A stretch of DNA of 64,000 nt from Microbacterium sp. Leaf151 (lineage in GTDB: Bacteria > Actinomycetota > Actinomycetes > Actinomycetales > Microbacteriaceae): NCBI RefSeq assembly GCF_001424225.1, contig NZ_LMOR01000001.1:5427-69426 (forward strand), read 5' to 3'. Below, in pieces: positions 8,166 to 16,493 of this stretch; within the stretch, counting starts at the first letter, position 1, and each line of letters starts with the position of its first letter. The position numbers and the translations under genes were made by a program. The notes under the pieces were generated by a model. The model was not told where the DNA came from. It made no database searches and saw nothing but the letters and a program-made list of their open reading frames with translations.

Positions 8166-9848
8166 TCAGGCGCGACGCAGCCAGACCGTCGTCTCGCCGG
8201 CGAGGACGTCGCCCTCGAGCTCGGTGCTCGACAGCAGCACCTCGCCCGCGGGGAGCGCGACCGGCTCGGTGCCGAAGTTCGTCACGACGGTCCACCCGTT
8301 CGGACGCGCGAAGGCCACCACATCGTCACGGTCGACCTCGACCCACTGCAGCTGCTCGTCGGTCTGCAGCGCGTGCCGCAGGTCGAGAGCGCTTCGGTAG
8401 AGCGACAGCGTCGACGCCGGCTCGCCGTCCTGGCGGTCGACGGCGTACGCACCGAACCACTCCGGCTGCGGGAGGTGGGCGCCGGCCGATCCGAAACCGA
8501 ACGCGGGGCCCTCGTCGCTCCACGGCAGGGGTACGCGGCATCCGTCACGACCGAGGTCGACGCCGGGGCTGCGGAAGAACGTCGGGTCCTGACGCTGCTC
8601 GTCGGGGATTTCGGCGACCTCGTGAAGACCCAGCTCTTCGCCCTGGTACAGGTACGCCGAGCCGGGCAGGCCCAGCACGAACAGCGCCGCCGCCCGTGCC
8701 CGGCGCTCACCGCGCGCCGTGTCGAGCACCGGCGTCCGCCCCCCGGAGAGCAACCACTCATTGCCGTGTTTGCGCGTGGGACGCCCGTCGTCGCCGCGCT
8801 CGGCATCCGGGAGCCCGTAGCGCGTGGCGTGACGCACGACGTCGTGGTTGGAGAGCACCCACGTGGTCGACGAGCCGGACTGCGCGGCGAGTTCGAGGTT
8901 GTCGGCGACGATGCGACGGAACTGGCCCGCGTCGAAGTCGGCCTCGAGGAGGTCGAAGTTGAACGCCTGTCCCAGGCTCTCGATGCTCGCGTACAGCGGC
9001 ACGCGGGAGGGGTGCACCCACGCCTCGGCGACAGCCGTGCGCGGCGGGTCGTAGGAGTTGAACACCGCGCGCCACTCGGCGTAGACCTCGTGCACGTCGT
9101 CACGATCGATGAGGGGGTGGTTGCCGTCCTGCGGCATCGCGTCGAGCTCCGCCTGCGAGGGCAACGGCTCCGTCAGGTCTTTCGTGAGCATGTGGGCGAC
9201 GTCGATGCGGAACCCGTCGACGCCCCGGTCGCTCCAGAAGCGCAGGGTCTTGACGAAGTCCGCGCGCACCTCCGGGTTGGTCCAGTCGAGATCGGGCTGC
9301 GACACGTCGAAGTTGTGGAAGTACCACTGCCCGTCCTCGACGCGCTCCCAGCCCGCTCCGCCGAACACGGAGACCCAGTCGGTGGGCGGCTCGGCACCGT
9401 CCGGTCCGGTGCCCTCACGGAAGATGTAGCGCCCGCGGGCCGCGGAGCCGCGACCGGCGGCCAGCGCCTCCTGGAACCAGGCGTGCTTGTCGGAGGTGTG
9501 GTTGGGCACGATGTCGACGACGACACGGATGCCGTGGGCGTGCAGCTGCGCGATGAGCTCGTCCATGTCGGCCAGCGTCCCCAGCCGCGGGTCGACGTCG
9601 CGGTAGTCGGCGACGTCGTACCCGCCGTCGGCGAGGTCGGAGGGGTAGAAGGGGCTGAGCCAGATGGCATCCACCCCCAGCTCCGCCAGGTACGGCACGC
9701 GCGAGGTGATCCCGCGGATGTCGCCCAGGCCGTCGCCGTCGGTGTCGGCGAAGCTGCGGGGATACACCTGGTACACCACGGCCTGGCGCCACCAGTCGGG
9801 GGCGGCACTGAGTTCGCGGGTCTGCACGGAGGGTGCGGCGGTGGTCAC
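8166..9848 (-). CDS. GH13 alpha-glucosidase / oligo-1,6-glucosidase
   Basis: Cytoplasmic glycoside hydrolase of 560 residues, no signal peptide, that would cleave imported alpha-glucosides to glucose. GH13 conserved regions are all present: DIVPNHTS (112-119), GFRIDVAH with the nucleophile D216, VAEAW with the acid/base E275, and SNHD with the stabiliser D336. The length and the early QVYPRSFADTDGDGLGDI signature fit the oligo-1,6-glucosidase/alpha-glucosidase subfamily. GTG start preceded by AAAGGA. It is the last gene of an ABC importer operon (binding protein, two permeases, this enzyme), 27 bases after the second permease. Maltose, isomaltose or trehalose-type sugars are all possible. Confidence 0.9.
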   Translation of the reverse strand: MTTAAPSVQTRELSAAPDWWRQAVVYQVYPRSFADTDGDGLGDIRGITSRVPYLAELGVDAIWLSPFYPSDLADGGYDVADYRDVDPRLGTLADMDELIAQLHAHGIRVVVDIVPNHTSDKHAWFQEALAAGRGSAARGRYIFREGTGPDGAEPPTDWVSVFGGAGWERVEDGQWYFHNFDVSQPDLDWTNPEVRADFVKTLRFWSDRGVDGFRIDVAHMLTKDLTEPLPSQAELDAMPQDGNHPLIDRDDVHEVYAEWRAVFNSYDPPRTAVAEAWVHPSRVPLYASIESLGQAFNFDLLEADFDAGQFRRIVADNLELAAQSGSSTTWVLSNHDVVRHATRYGLPDAERGDDGRPTRKHGNEWLLSGGRTPVLDTARGERRARAAALFVLGLPGSAYLYQGEELGLHEVAEIPDEQRQDPTFFRSPGVDLGRDGCRVPLPWSDEGPAFGFGSAGAHLPQPEWFGAYAVDRQDGEPASTLSLYRSALDLRHALQTDEQLQWVEVDRDDVVAFARPNGWTVVTNFGTEPVALPAGEVLLSSTELEGDVLAGETTVWLRRA

Positions 9849-9875
9849 GGTTGTTCCTTTCGAGGGGATGGTTGC

Positions 9876-10817
9876 TCAGCCCTTGATGGCGCCCTGCGTG
9901 ACGCCGGCCATCACCCATCGCTGGGTGAACAGGTAGGCGACGATCGCGGGGGCCATGGCCATGAGGTAGGAGGCGAAGGCGACGTTGTAGTTGTTGCTGA
10001 ACTGCGTCTGGAAGAGGTTCTGTCGCACCGGAAGGGTCTGCAGAGCCGGGTCGCTGATGATGAGCGAGGGCATCATGAAGTCGTTCCAGGCATAGAGGAA
10101 CGCGAAGATGCCGACCGTCGCGCTCATCGGAGCCAGCAGCGGGAAGATCAGCTGCCAGAAGGTCTGCCAGGTGGTCGCGCCGTCGATGCGCGCGCTCTCT
10201 TCGAGTTCGAGCGGGATCGAGCGCAGGAACGCCGTGAACAGCAGCACGCTGAAGCTCAACTGGAACATGGTGGCGAGGATGATCACGCCCACGGGGTTGT
10301 CGAGCCCCACCCGCCCGGTCAGCTGGATCTGCGGCAGGGCCACCACGGGGAACGGGATGAACATGGCCGCGAGCAGGTAGAAGAACGAGTAGCGAAAGAG
10401 CTTGCGATCCCAGTTGCGGGCGATGGCATACGAGGCGAAGGCCGCCAGGATGATCGTCGCCACGACCGTTCCGGCCGTGACCAGAAGGGAAATCGCGAGA
10501 CCCACCGGGAACCTCGTCAGCGTCCACGCCTGGACGAACCCGTCGAAGCTGATCGGAGAGGGGAACGAGAAGGCATTGCCGTCGACGACCTGCGTGCCGC
10601 TCTTGAGCGCCATCGAGACGGTGACGTACAGCGGCAGGAGCACCGTGAGGGAGCAGAGCACCAGGATGGTCGTCGTCGACCAGTTGATGCGTTCCATGCC
10701 GACGCGACGCACGCGTCGCCGCGAGGGGCCGTCGCCCCGGCCGTTCGTGCCCTGGCGGCCGGGGACGGCGAGTTCTGCCTGCTCGAACGCGAGCGCGGGC
10801 TGGTTGAGAGCGGTCAT
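9876..10817 (-). CDS. sugar ABC transporter permease (MalG-type)
   Basis: Inner-membrane permease of 313 residues with about six transmembrane segments after a 45-residue polar N-terminus. The cytoplasmic EAA loop, ELEESARIDGATTWQTFWQLIFPLL, is the docking site for the ATPase and is of the CUT1 MalG type. The ATG overlaps the stop of the other permease (ATGA). No ATPase gene is present, so a shared MsiK-like ATPase encoded elsewhere must energise it, which is usual in actinobacteria. Confidence 0.92.
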   Translation of the reverse strand: MTALNQPALAFEQAELAVPGRQGTNGRGDGPSRRRVRRVGMERINWSTTTILVLCSLTVLLPLYVTVSMALKSGTQVVDGNAFSFPSPISFDGFVQAWTLTRFPVGLAISLLVTAGTVVATIILAAFASYAIARNWDRKLFRYSFFYLLAAMFIPFPVVALPQIQLTGRVGLDNPVGVIILATMFQLSFSVLLFTAFLRSIPLELEESARIDGATTWQTFWQLIFPLLAPMSATVGIFAFLYAWNDFMMPSLIISDPALQTLPVRQNLFQTQFSNNYNVAFASYLMAMAPAIVAYLFTQRWVMAGVTQGAIKG

Positions 10818-11728
10818 GACAGGGTGTTCCTTCCCCGGGTGAGGGAGAGCTGGAGGAGCGAGATCACGATGGCGACGATGAAGAACAGCGCCGCGTTCGC
10901 CATCTGGTAGGCGTAATCGCCGCCGTTGAAGCCGAGGATGATCGACATCGCGACGCTGCGGGTCGCGGTGCCGGGGCCACCGCCGGTGAGGCCCACGATG
11001 ATGTCGTAGGCGTTCAAGAAGCCCTTGAAGCCCAGGATGATGTTGATGACGACGTACCCGGCCACGAGGGGCAGGGTGATGCGCAGCAGCTGCTGGGTCT
11101 TGCTGGCCCCGTCGAGGCCGGCGGCCTCGTACACGTCGCCCGGGACCGACAGCAGCCCCGCGATGTAGATGAGCAGCGTGCCGGGAATCGCCTGCCACGC
11201 GGTGACGATGACGATCGCGACCCACGCGAGATCGGGGTTGGCCAGAAGGCTCGTCTCAAGCCACGGGATGCCGAGCGACGCTCCGGCCTCGGGCACCGAG
11301 TTGCTGAAGAGGAAGTTGAAGACGTAGGCGATGATGATGCCCGAGATCACCATCGGGATGACGAAGACCGTGCGCAGCGCCTTCTTGAACCGGATCTGGG
11401 AGGTCAGGCCCACCGCCAGCAGGAACGCGGCGACGTTGACGACGAGGACCGTCGCCACCGAGAAGCCGAATGTGAACAGATAGGCCTGCAGGATCGCCGG
11501 GTCGCTGAAGATCGCGATGTAGTTCGTCAGGCCGGTGAAGTTCCACTCGCCGAGACCGATGGAGTCGGTGAAGCTGAAGAAGATGCCGATGATCCCCGGC
11601 ACCGTGATCGCCAGGGTGAACAACACGAGCGTCGGCAGCAGGAACAGGTAGTAGATCGGCTCCACGCGGCGGGTGCTGCGACGCGCGGCCGCCTTCCCGC
11701 CCGTGACGATCGTGGTGGTGGTGCTCAT
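10814..11728 (-). CDS. sugar ABC transporter permease (MalF-type)
   Basis: Inner-membrane permease of 304 residues, six predicted membrane segments from about residue 26, with the EAA loop DVYEAAGLDGASKTQQLLRITLPL. It pairs with the MalG-type permease, whose start it overlaps; its own ATG overlaps the stop of the binding-protein gene (ATGA). The order binding protein, MalF type, MalG type, hydrolase is the standard CUT1 arrangement. Confidence 0.92.
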   Translation of the reverse strand: MSTTTTIVTGGKAAARRSTRRVEPIYYLFLLPTLVLFTLAITVPGIIGIFFSFTDSIGLGEWNFTGLTNYIAIFSDPAILQAYLFTFGFSVATVLVVNVAAFLLAVGLTSQIRFKKALRTVFVIPMVISGIIIAYVFNFLFSNSVPEAGASLGIPWLETSLLANPDLAWVAIVIVTAWQAIPGTLLIYIAGLLSVPGDVYEAAGLDGASKTQQLLRITLPLVAGYVVINIILGFKGFLNAYDIIVGLTGGGPGTATRSVAMSIILGFNGGDYAYQMANAALFFIVAIVISLLQLSLTRGRNTLS

Positions 11729-13038
11729 CGCGCGTCCTCCTCGACGGCTGCGTCGGTGGTCGAGGCCGGCGGCTGGCGGAAGGCGAGCCGCGACCAGTCC
11801 TCGTCCATGGTGCGCAGCGTGCTCTCGGGCGAGGCGCCGAAGATCATCGCCTGCGCGTAGTTGAAGGTGGGGATGGTCTTGGGGACGAGCACCGAGGCGC
11901 CCTGGTAGATGCGCCCCTCGTCGTAGTAGGGGATCATCCCGGCGACGCGGGGGTCGCTCGGCGAGGGCGCGTCCTTCGTCGGCGCGAAGCCGAGCTGGGA
12001 CTCGTTGTAGGCCTCGATGATCTCGGGCTGGTACAGGTACTCGAGGAAGTCGCGGGCGGCTTCCTTGTGTCGGGACGCCTCGGGGATGATCGCCGCGAGG
12101 TCCATGTTGACGCGCACGGCGAGGTCGTCGGGGTCGTCCGTCATGGGCAGTGGGAAGGTGCCGACGGGGAGGTCGGGCGCGGTCTTCGCGATCTCGCCGA
12201 GCGCCCAGGGGCCCTGCAAGTACATCGCCGCCTCACCCTGCGCGAAGGCGAGGTTGCCGTCGCCGTAGGCCCGGCTCTCGGCATCCGGGTTCGTGTAGTC
12301 CCGTGCGAGCTCGAGCATGCGGTCCATCGGCTCGGTGAAATCCTTGGCGAACGAGACCTGCGACTCGGGCCCCACCTCGGCGCCCTCTGCGGCGAGGCCG
12401 TCGAAGAAGTCGAGCACGTCGAGAGAGCCCCCGACGGAGTAGTCGTACCAGCCCTGGGCCACGGTCCAGTCGTCTTTGAACGTGCCGTAGAACGGCGTGA
12501 CACCGTTGGCCTTGAGCGTGTCGGAGACCTGGAGCAGCTCGTCGTAGGTCGTCGGAACGGAGAGGCCCAGCTGCTCGAAGATCTGCTTGTTGTAGATCAC
12601 CGACGCGGCCATCACCGAGTACGGCAGCGCGCTCGTGCGCCCCTCGCACGAACCGTACTGATCGAGCAGCGGCTGCAGGTCCTCGCGGACGGTGCCCGCC
12701 GCCTCGGTGCCGCTGAGGTCGCTCAGTGCGCAGCGCTGCACGAAGCGGGCGACTTCGTAGTTGTAGTTCGCCAGCATGATGTCGGGCGGATTGCCGCGCA
12801 CGAAGCTCGCCGAGACCACGTCGACACCCGAGCTGTCCATCTCGACGCGCACGCGGTCCTGCGACGCGTTGTACTCGGCGACCACGTCGTTCATGAACGA
12901 CAGCGCCTCACGCTTGCTGAAGGTGAAACGGATGGTCTCGCGTCCATCGGTCGAGCACCCGGCGAGCATCGCCGCCCCGAGCACCCCCACGGTGGTCGCC
13001 GCGACCCATCGTCGCCTCGCCCTGATCTTCGTCGACAC
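11725..13038 (-). CDS. extracellular sugar-binding lipoprotein of ABC importer
   Basis: 437-residue lipoprotein: a positively charged start, hydrophobic stretch and lipobox LGAAMLAGC (Cys about 28), which would anchor it to the outer face of the membrane. The body is a bacterial extracellular solute-binding fold (CUT1, family 1): MLANYNYEVA, ALPYSVMAASVIYNK and LQGPWALGEI are recognisable. The GTG at 13038 was chosen because GGAGGAGG lies eight to nine bases before it. First gene of the operon and divergent from the ROK regulator, which probably controls it. The substrate is inferred from the GH13 neighbour to be an alpha-glucoside. Confidence 0.9.
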   Translation of the reverse strand: MSTKIRARRRWVAATTVGVLGAAMLAGCSTDGRETIRFTFSKREALSFMNDVVAEYNASQDRVRVEMDSSGVDVVSASFVRGNPPDIMLANYNYEVARFVQRCALSDLSGTEAAGTVREDLQPLLDQYGSCEGRTSALPYSVMAASVIYNKQIFEQLGLSVPTTYDELLQVSDTLKANGVTPFYGTFKDDWTVAQGWYDYSVGGSLDVLDFFDGLAAEGAEVGPESQVSFAKDFTEPMDRMLELARDYTNPDAESRAYGDGNLAFAQGEAAMYLQGPWALGEIAKTAPDLPVGTFPLPMTDDPDDLAVRVNMDLAAIIPEASRHKEAARDFLEYLYQPEIIEAYNESQLGFAPTKDAPSPSDPRVAGMIPYYDEGRIYQGASVLVPKTIPTFNYAQAMIFGASPESTLRTMDEDWSRLAFRQPPASTTDAAVEEDAR

Positions 13039-13080
13039 CTTCTGCCTCCTCCGCCGCACTGCGAATATGTTGTATCAGCC

Positions 13081-13092
13081 AGTAAATCTACT
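13081..13092. promoter_or_regulatory. candidate ROK operator in divergent promoter
   Basis: Imperfect palindrome AGTAAATCTACT, 10 of 12 symmetric, midway between the divergent binding-protein and ROK-regulator genes. ROK regulators usually bind AT-rich palindromes in such a place. A weak leftward promoter (TTGGCG, 16-base spacer, GATACA) overlaps it. Confidence 0.4.
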
Positions 13093-13146
13093 CGCCAAAT
13101 CAATGTCGTGCAGGCAGTATTGCATCGGAAGCGAAAGGGGTCAAGA

Positions 13147-14379
13147 GTGACGATGGATGCCACCACGACGACGCCGTCGCTGCGCCGCCACAACCTCGAC
13201 ACGGTGCTCGGCCACGCCTGGGACGCCGAGGCGTTCACCGCCAGCGACGTGATCGCCGCCGTAGGCCTGACCCGGTCGACGGCGATCGATGTGCTCGACG
13301 AGCTATCCGCCCGCGGACTCCTCGCCGAGATGCCGAACGCCCGCGCGGTCGGCGAGTACTCCAAGGGCCGCCCGGCTCGCCGCTTCGCCTTCCGCCCGGA
13401 AGCCGGGGTCGTGGTCGGCGTCGACGCCGGTCGCGGACACCTCTCCGCGTCGGTGGCCGACCTGCGTGGCCGCACCCTCGGCACCTCGCGACTGACCGTC
13501 GACCCCGAGCTCGACGCCCCCGACAGGCGCCGGCGGGCAGCGGAAGCAACGGTGGACGCCGCCCTCACCCGCGCACGACGCACGCGCGGCGAAATCGTCG
13601 CCCTGTGCGTCGGGGTGCCCGCCCCCGTGAACAGGGCGGGCCGGTCGCCGGTGCACCACGACGGGTTCTGGGCCCGAATGAACCCGGACTTCGTCGACAC
13701 CTTCGCCGCCTGGGCGCCGTTGGTGCGCGTCGAGAACGACGCCACCCTCGCCGCCGTCGCCGAGCGTTCGCACGGTGCCGCCGTGGGCTGCGACGACTTC
13801 GTCGCGCTGCTGGCCGGGGAACGATTCGGCGCCGGAATCAGCGTCGACGGTCGTCTGCTCCGCGGCACGCACGGCGGAGCCGGCGAGACGGTCGCCTTCG
13901 ACCGCGTGGAGGGTGTCGGCAGCGCCTGGGGACTCGCACCGCGGTGCGTCGACGCGGCGCGCGCCGCCCTGGCATCCGGTTCGCTGCCGTCAGACAGTGC
14001 GCTTCGCGACGTCGACCCGGAGTCCATCGAAGCCAAGACCGTGCTGGATCTGGCAGCCGCGGGCGACGCCGGAGCCCTCGCGGTCGCACGCGAGGTCGGT
14101 GGGGCGCTCGCGGGGGTCGCGGCGGTGTTCGGCAGCCTGTTCGACGTGGAGCGCGTCGTGGTGTCGGGCGCGATCGCCGCCGGTGCAGGACCGATCGTCG
14201 CGGCCGCGATCGACGCGATCCCCGACTCGTTGCACCTCCCGCCGCCGACGATCGTCGCCTCGACGCTCGGGGCCGACATCGTCTCGATCGGGGCGGTGGC
14301 CGCCGCGGTCGAAGCCGCGCGCACCCGCGCGCTGGATCTCGCCGCTTTCGCTCTGCCGGAGGACCGGGCGCGGGCGTGA
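13147..14379 (+). CDS. ROK-family transcriptional regulator
   Basis: 410 residues: N-terminal winged helix (FTASDVIAAVGLTRSTAIDVLDELSARGLL, about 25-55), a KGRPARRFAF wing, then the sugar-kinase-like ROK domain from about residue 80 with GVVVGVDAGRGHL and VENDATLAAVAE. The glycine-rich G-AGI-D segment is present. The zinc-binding cysteine cluster (CxCGxxxC) typical of active ROK kinases is absent, which fits a regulator that senses sugar without phosphorylating it. GTG at 13147 was chosen, six bases after AAAGGGG; ATG at 13153 is the alternative. It likely represses the divergent ABC/GH13 operon until sugar binds. Confidence 0.85.
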   Translation: MTMDATTTTPSLRRHNLDTVLGHAWDAEAFTASDVIAAVGLTRSTAIDVLDELSARGLLAEMPNARAVGEYSKGRPARRFAFRPEAGVVVGVDAGRGHLSASVADLRGRTLGTSRLTVDPELDAPDRRRRAAEATVDAALTRARRTRGEIVALCVGVPAPVNRAGRSPVHHDGFWARMNPDFVDTFAAWAPLVRVENDATLAAVAERSHGAAVGCDDFVALLAGERFGAGISVDGRLLRGTHGGAGETVAFDRVEGVGSAWGLAPRCVDAARAALASGSLPSDSALRDVDPESIEAKTVLDLAAAGDAGALAVAREVGGALAGVAAVFGSLFDVERVVVSGAIAAGAGPIVAAAIDAIPDSLHLPPPTIVASTLGADIVSIGAVAAAVEAARTRALDLAAFALPEDRARA

Positions 14380-14518
14380 GGGTCCCGCCGTGCGACGTGT
14401 CGGGATGACGCCGCGCTTCGGGCCGCGGTGACGGGGACGCAACCCCGGCGGGGCGAAGAGACGACGCCGATAGCGTCGAACCGATCCGGCACCCCTACCG
14501 CCGCCCGAAGGAGCACGC

Positions 14519-15802
14519 ATGACCGACTGGCCCGAACACGTCATCTGGTGGCACGTCTACCCGCTGGGCTTCGTCGGAGCGCCCATCCGCGACGGCGTCG
14601 ATCCGGATGCCGAGCCCGTGCACCGTCTCGAACGCCTCGAGCCGTGGCTCGACCACGTCATCTCGCTCGGGCTCAACGGTCTGCTGCTCGGGCCCGTCTT
14701 CGCCTCCGAGACCCACGGCTACGACACCGTCGACCACTTCCGCATCGACCCGCGTCTGGGCGACGACGGGGACTTCGCGCGGCTGATCGCCGCGGCGCGG
14801 GAGCGCGGCATCCGGATCCTGCTCGACGGCGTCTTCAACCACGTGGGGCGGGGGCATCCGGCGTTCGATGCGCTCACAGAGGACGGGCCGCACCTGTTCC
14901 GGGGACGATGGACCGACGGGCGGTTCGAGGCCGACGTGTTCGAGGGTCACGACGCCCTCGTCGCGCTCGATCACTCCTCCCCCGCCGCGGTCGACCTCGT
15001 CGTCGACGTGATGTGCCACTGGCTCGACCGCGGGATCGACGGATGGCGGTTGGATGCCGCGTACGCGGTGCCGTCGTCGTTCTGGGCCGAGGTGCTGCCG
15101 AGGGTGCGCGAGCGCTTCCCCGACGCGTGGTTCCTCGGCGAGGTGATCCATGGGGACGCGGTCGAGATCGTCCGCACGTCGAGCATGGACTCCCTCACGC
15201 AGTACGAGCTGTGGCAGGGCATCTGGCATGGCGTGAGCGACCGCAACCTCTTCGAATTGAGCCACGCCATCGAGCGACACGACACGCTGCTCGCGACATT
15301 CGTGCCGCAGACCTTCGTCGGCAACCACGACGTCACCCGCATCGCCTCGGCAGTGGGCGTCGACCTCGTGCCGCACGCTCTCGCGGTGCTGTTCGCCGTG
15401 GCCGGTACACCCTCGGTGTACGCCGGCGACGAGTTCGGCTGGACGGGTGTCAAGGAGGAGCGACTGGGCGGTGATGACGCCGTGCGACCGGCCTTCCCCG
15501 CCCACCCCGGCGAGATCGAGCCCGATCAACGCATCCTGCAGGCCCACCAGGCGCTGATCGCTCTGCGGCGGCGGAAGCCCTGGCTCTGGCGCGCACACAC
15601 CGACGTCATCGAGGTGTCGAACACCGCGGTCTCGCTGCGCACGGCGGTGGGCGACGACGCGGTGGTGGTGGCGTTGAACATCGGCGAGGAGCCCGTGTCG
15701 CTGCCTGTCGCCGACGGGCGGGGGCTGGTGGCCGGGGAGGGCGCACCGGTCGACGGGCGGATCGAGCTGGGCCCGCGCGGGTGGGCGGTGCTGGAAGCCT
15801 GA
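14519..15802 (+). CDS. GH13 alpha-amylase-family glycosidase
   Basis: A short GH13 protein of 427 residues with no signal peptide. Catalytic residues are all visible: nucleophile D179 in GWRLDAAY, acid/base E208 in FLGEVIHG and D271 in VGNHDV; the FNHVG motif is at about 106-110. It belongs to a subfamily of small intracellular enzymes, close to but distinct from the larger alpha-glucosidase at 8166-9848, so the locus carries two different GH13 activities. ATG start preceded by AAGGAG. Read in the same direction as the ROK regulator, 139 bases downstream of it. Confidence 0.88.
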   Translation: MTDWPEHVIWWHVYPLGFVGAPIRDGVDPDAEPVHRLERLEPWLDHVISLGLNGLLLGPVFASETHGYDTVDHFRIDPRLGDDGDFARLIAAARERGIRILLDGVFNHVGRGHPAFDALTEDGPHLFRGRWTDGRFEADVFEGHDALVALDHSSPAAVDLVVDVMCHWLDRGIDGWRLDAAYAVPSSFWAEVLPRVRERFPDAWFLGEVIHGDAVEIVRTSSMDSLTQYELWQGIWHGVSDRNLFELSHAIERHDTLLATFVPQTFVGNHDVTRIASAVGVDLVPHALAVLFAVAGTPSVYAGDEFGWTGVKEERLGGDDAVRPAFPAHPGEIEPDQRILQAHQALIALRRRKPWLWRAHTDVIEVSNTAVSLRTAVGDDAVVVALNIGEEPVSLPVADGRGLVAGEGAPVDGRIELGPRGWAVLEA

Positions 15803-15842
15803 ACTCCGGCGGACAGAGACGACGGCGCGGGGACAGGATGGC

Positions 15843-16493
15843 TCAGGCGCCGGCGCGGAAGCGGTGCTCGGGGCGCCCGGTCGCGCCGTACCGCAGACTC
15901 ACCTGCACCAGGCCCCGCTCCGCCAGCGTCGTCAGGTGACGCTGCGCGGTCGCACGCGAGACGCCGGTGCGCTCGGCCACCTCTGACGCCGAAGCCTCTT
16001 CGGCGCCGAGCGCCGCCAGCACCGTCTGCTCGGTCGCCGAGCGGGCCAGCGAGGGCCCTTCGCGCTCCCCGCGCATGACGGACGCCGCCCGGTCGATGTC
16101 GTCCTGCGTCAGGGGCCGAGTACTGGCGAGGAGGTTGCGATAGCGGGCGTAGCGGTCGAGCCGCTCCGCGAGCACGCGGGTGTCGAAGGGCTTCACGAGG
16201 TAGGCGAGGGCGCCGGCGGTGAAGGCGCGGCGGACGGTCGCGGCATCCGTCGCCGCCGACAGCACGAAGGCGTCGACGCCCGCCGAGCGCACGAGTTCCA
16301 CCCCGTCACCGTCGGGCAGGTACACGTCGGCGAGCAGAAGGTCGGGGCTGTGCGTGGAGAGGGCTGTGCGGGCCTCGCCGATCGTGCGCGCGGGCTCGAT
16401 CGCGACGAAACCCGGGCGGCTCGCCACGGCATCGCGGTGGAGCCCGGCGACGCGGAAGTCATCATCGACGACGAGCACACGGATGTCGGTCAT
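15843..16493 (-). CDS. CitB/DcuR-type response regulator
   Basis: 216 residues. N-terminal receiver domain with the acidic pocket DDD (10-12), phospho-acceptor D56 in LLLADVYLP and K101 in LVKPFD; C-terminal winged helix (SASEVAERTGVSRATAQRHLTTL) of the CitB/DcuR type. The ATG overlaps the stop of the sensor kinase gene (ATGA), so the pair is one transcript. The transporter of the CitMHS family starts on the other side of the kinase and is the obvious target. Confidence 0.9.
   Translation of the reverse strand: MTDIRVLVVDDDFRVAGLHRDAVASRPGFVAIEPARTIGEARTALSTHSPDLLLADVYLPDGDGVELVRSAGVDAFVLSAATDAATVRRAFTAGALAYLVKPFDTRVLAERLDRYARYRNLLASTRPLTQDDIDRAASVMRGEREGPSLARSATEQTVLAALGAEEASASEVAERTGVSRATAQRHLTTLAERGLVQVSLRYGATGRPEHRFRAGA

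Noticed and set aside
7806-10910. 1,034-codon rightward frame across the GH13 and permease genes
   Set aside because: Antisense shadow of three genes with full family signatures and proper starts.
12891-14516. 541-codon leftward frame over the ROK gene
   Set aside because: Low-complexity Ser/Arg/Ala composition. The rightward ROK protein has a clear HTH and kinase-like fold.
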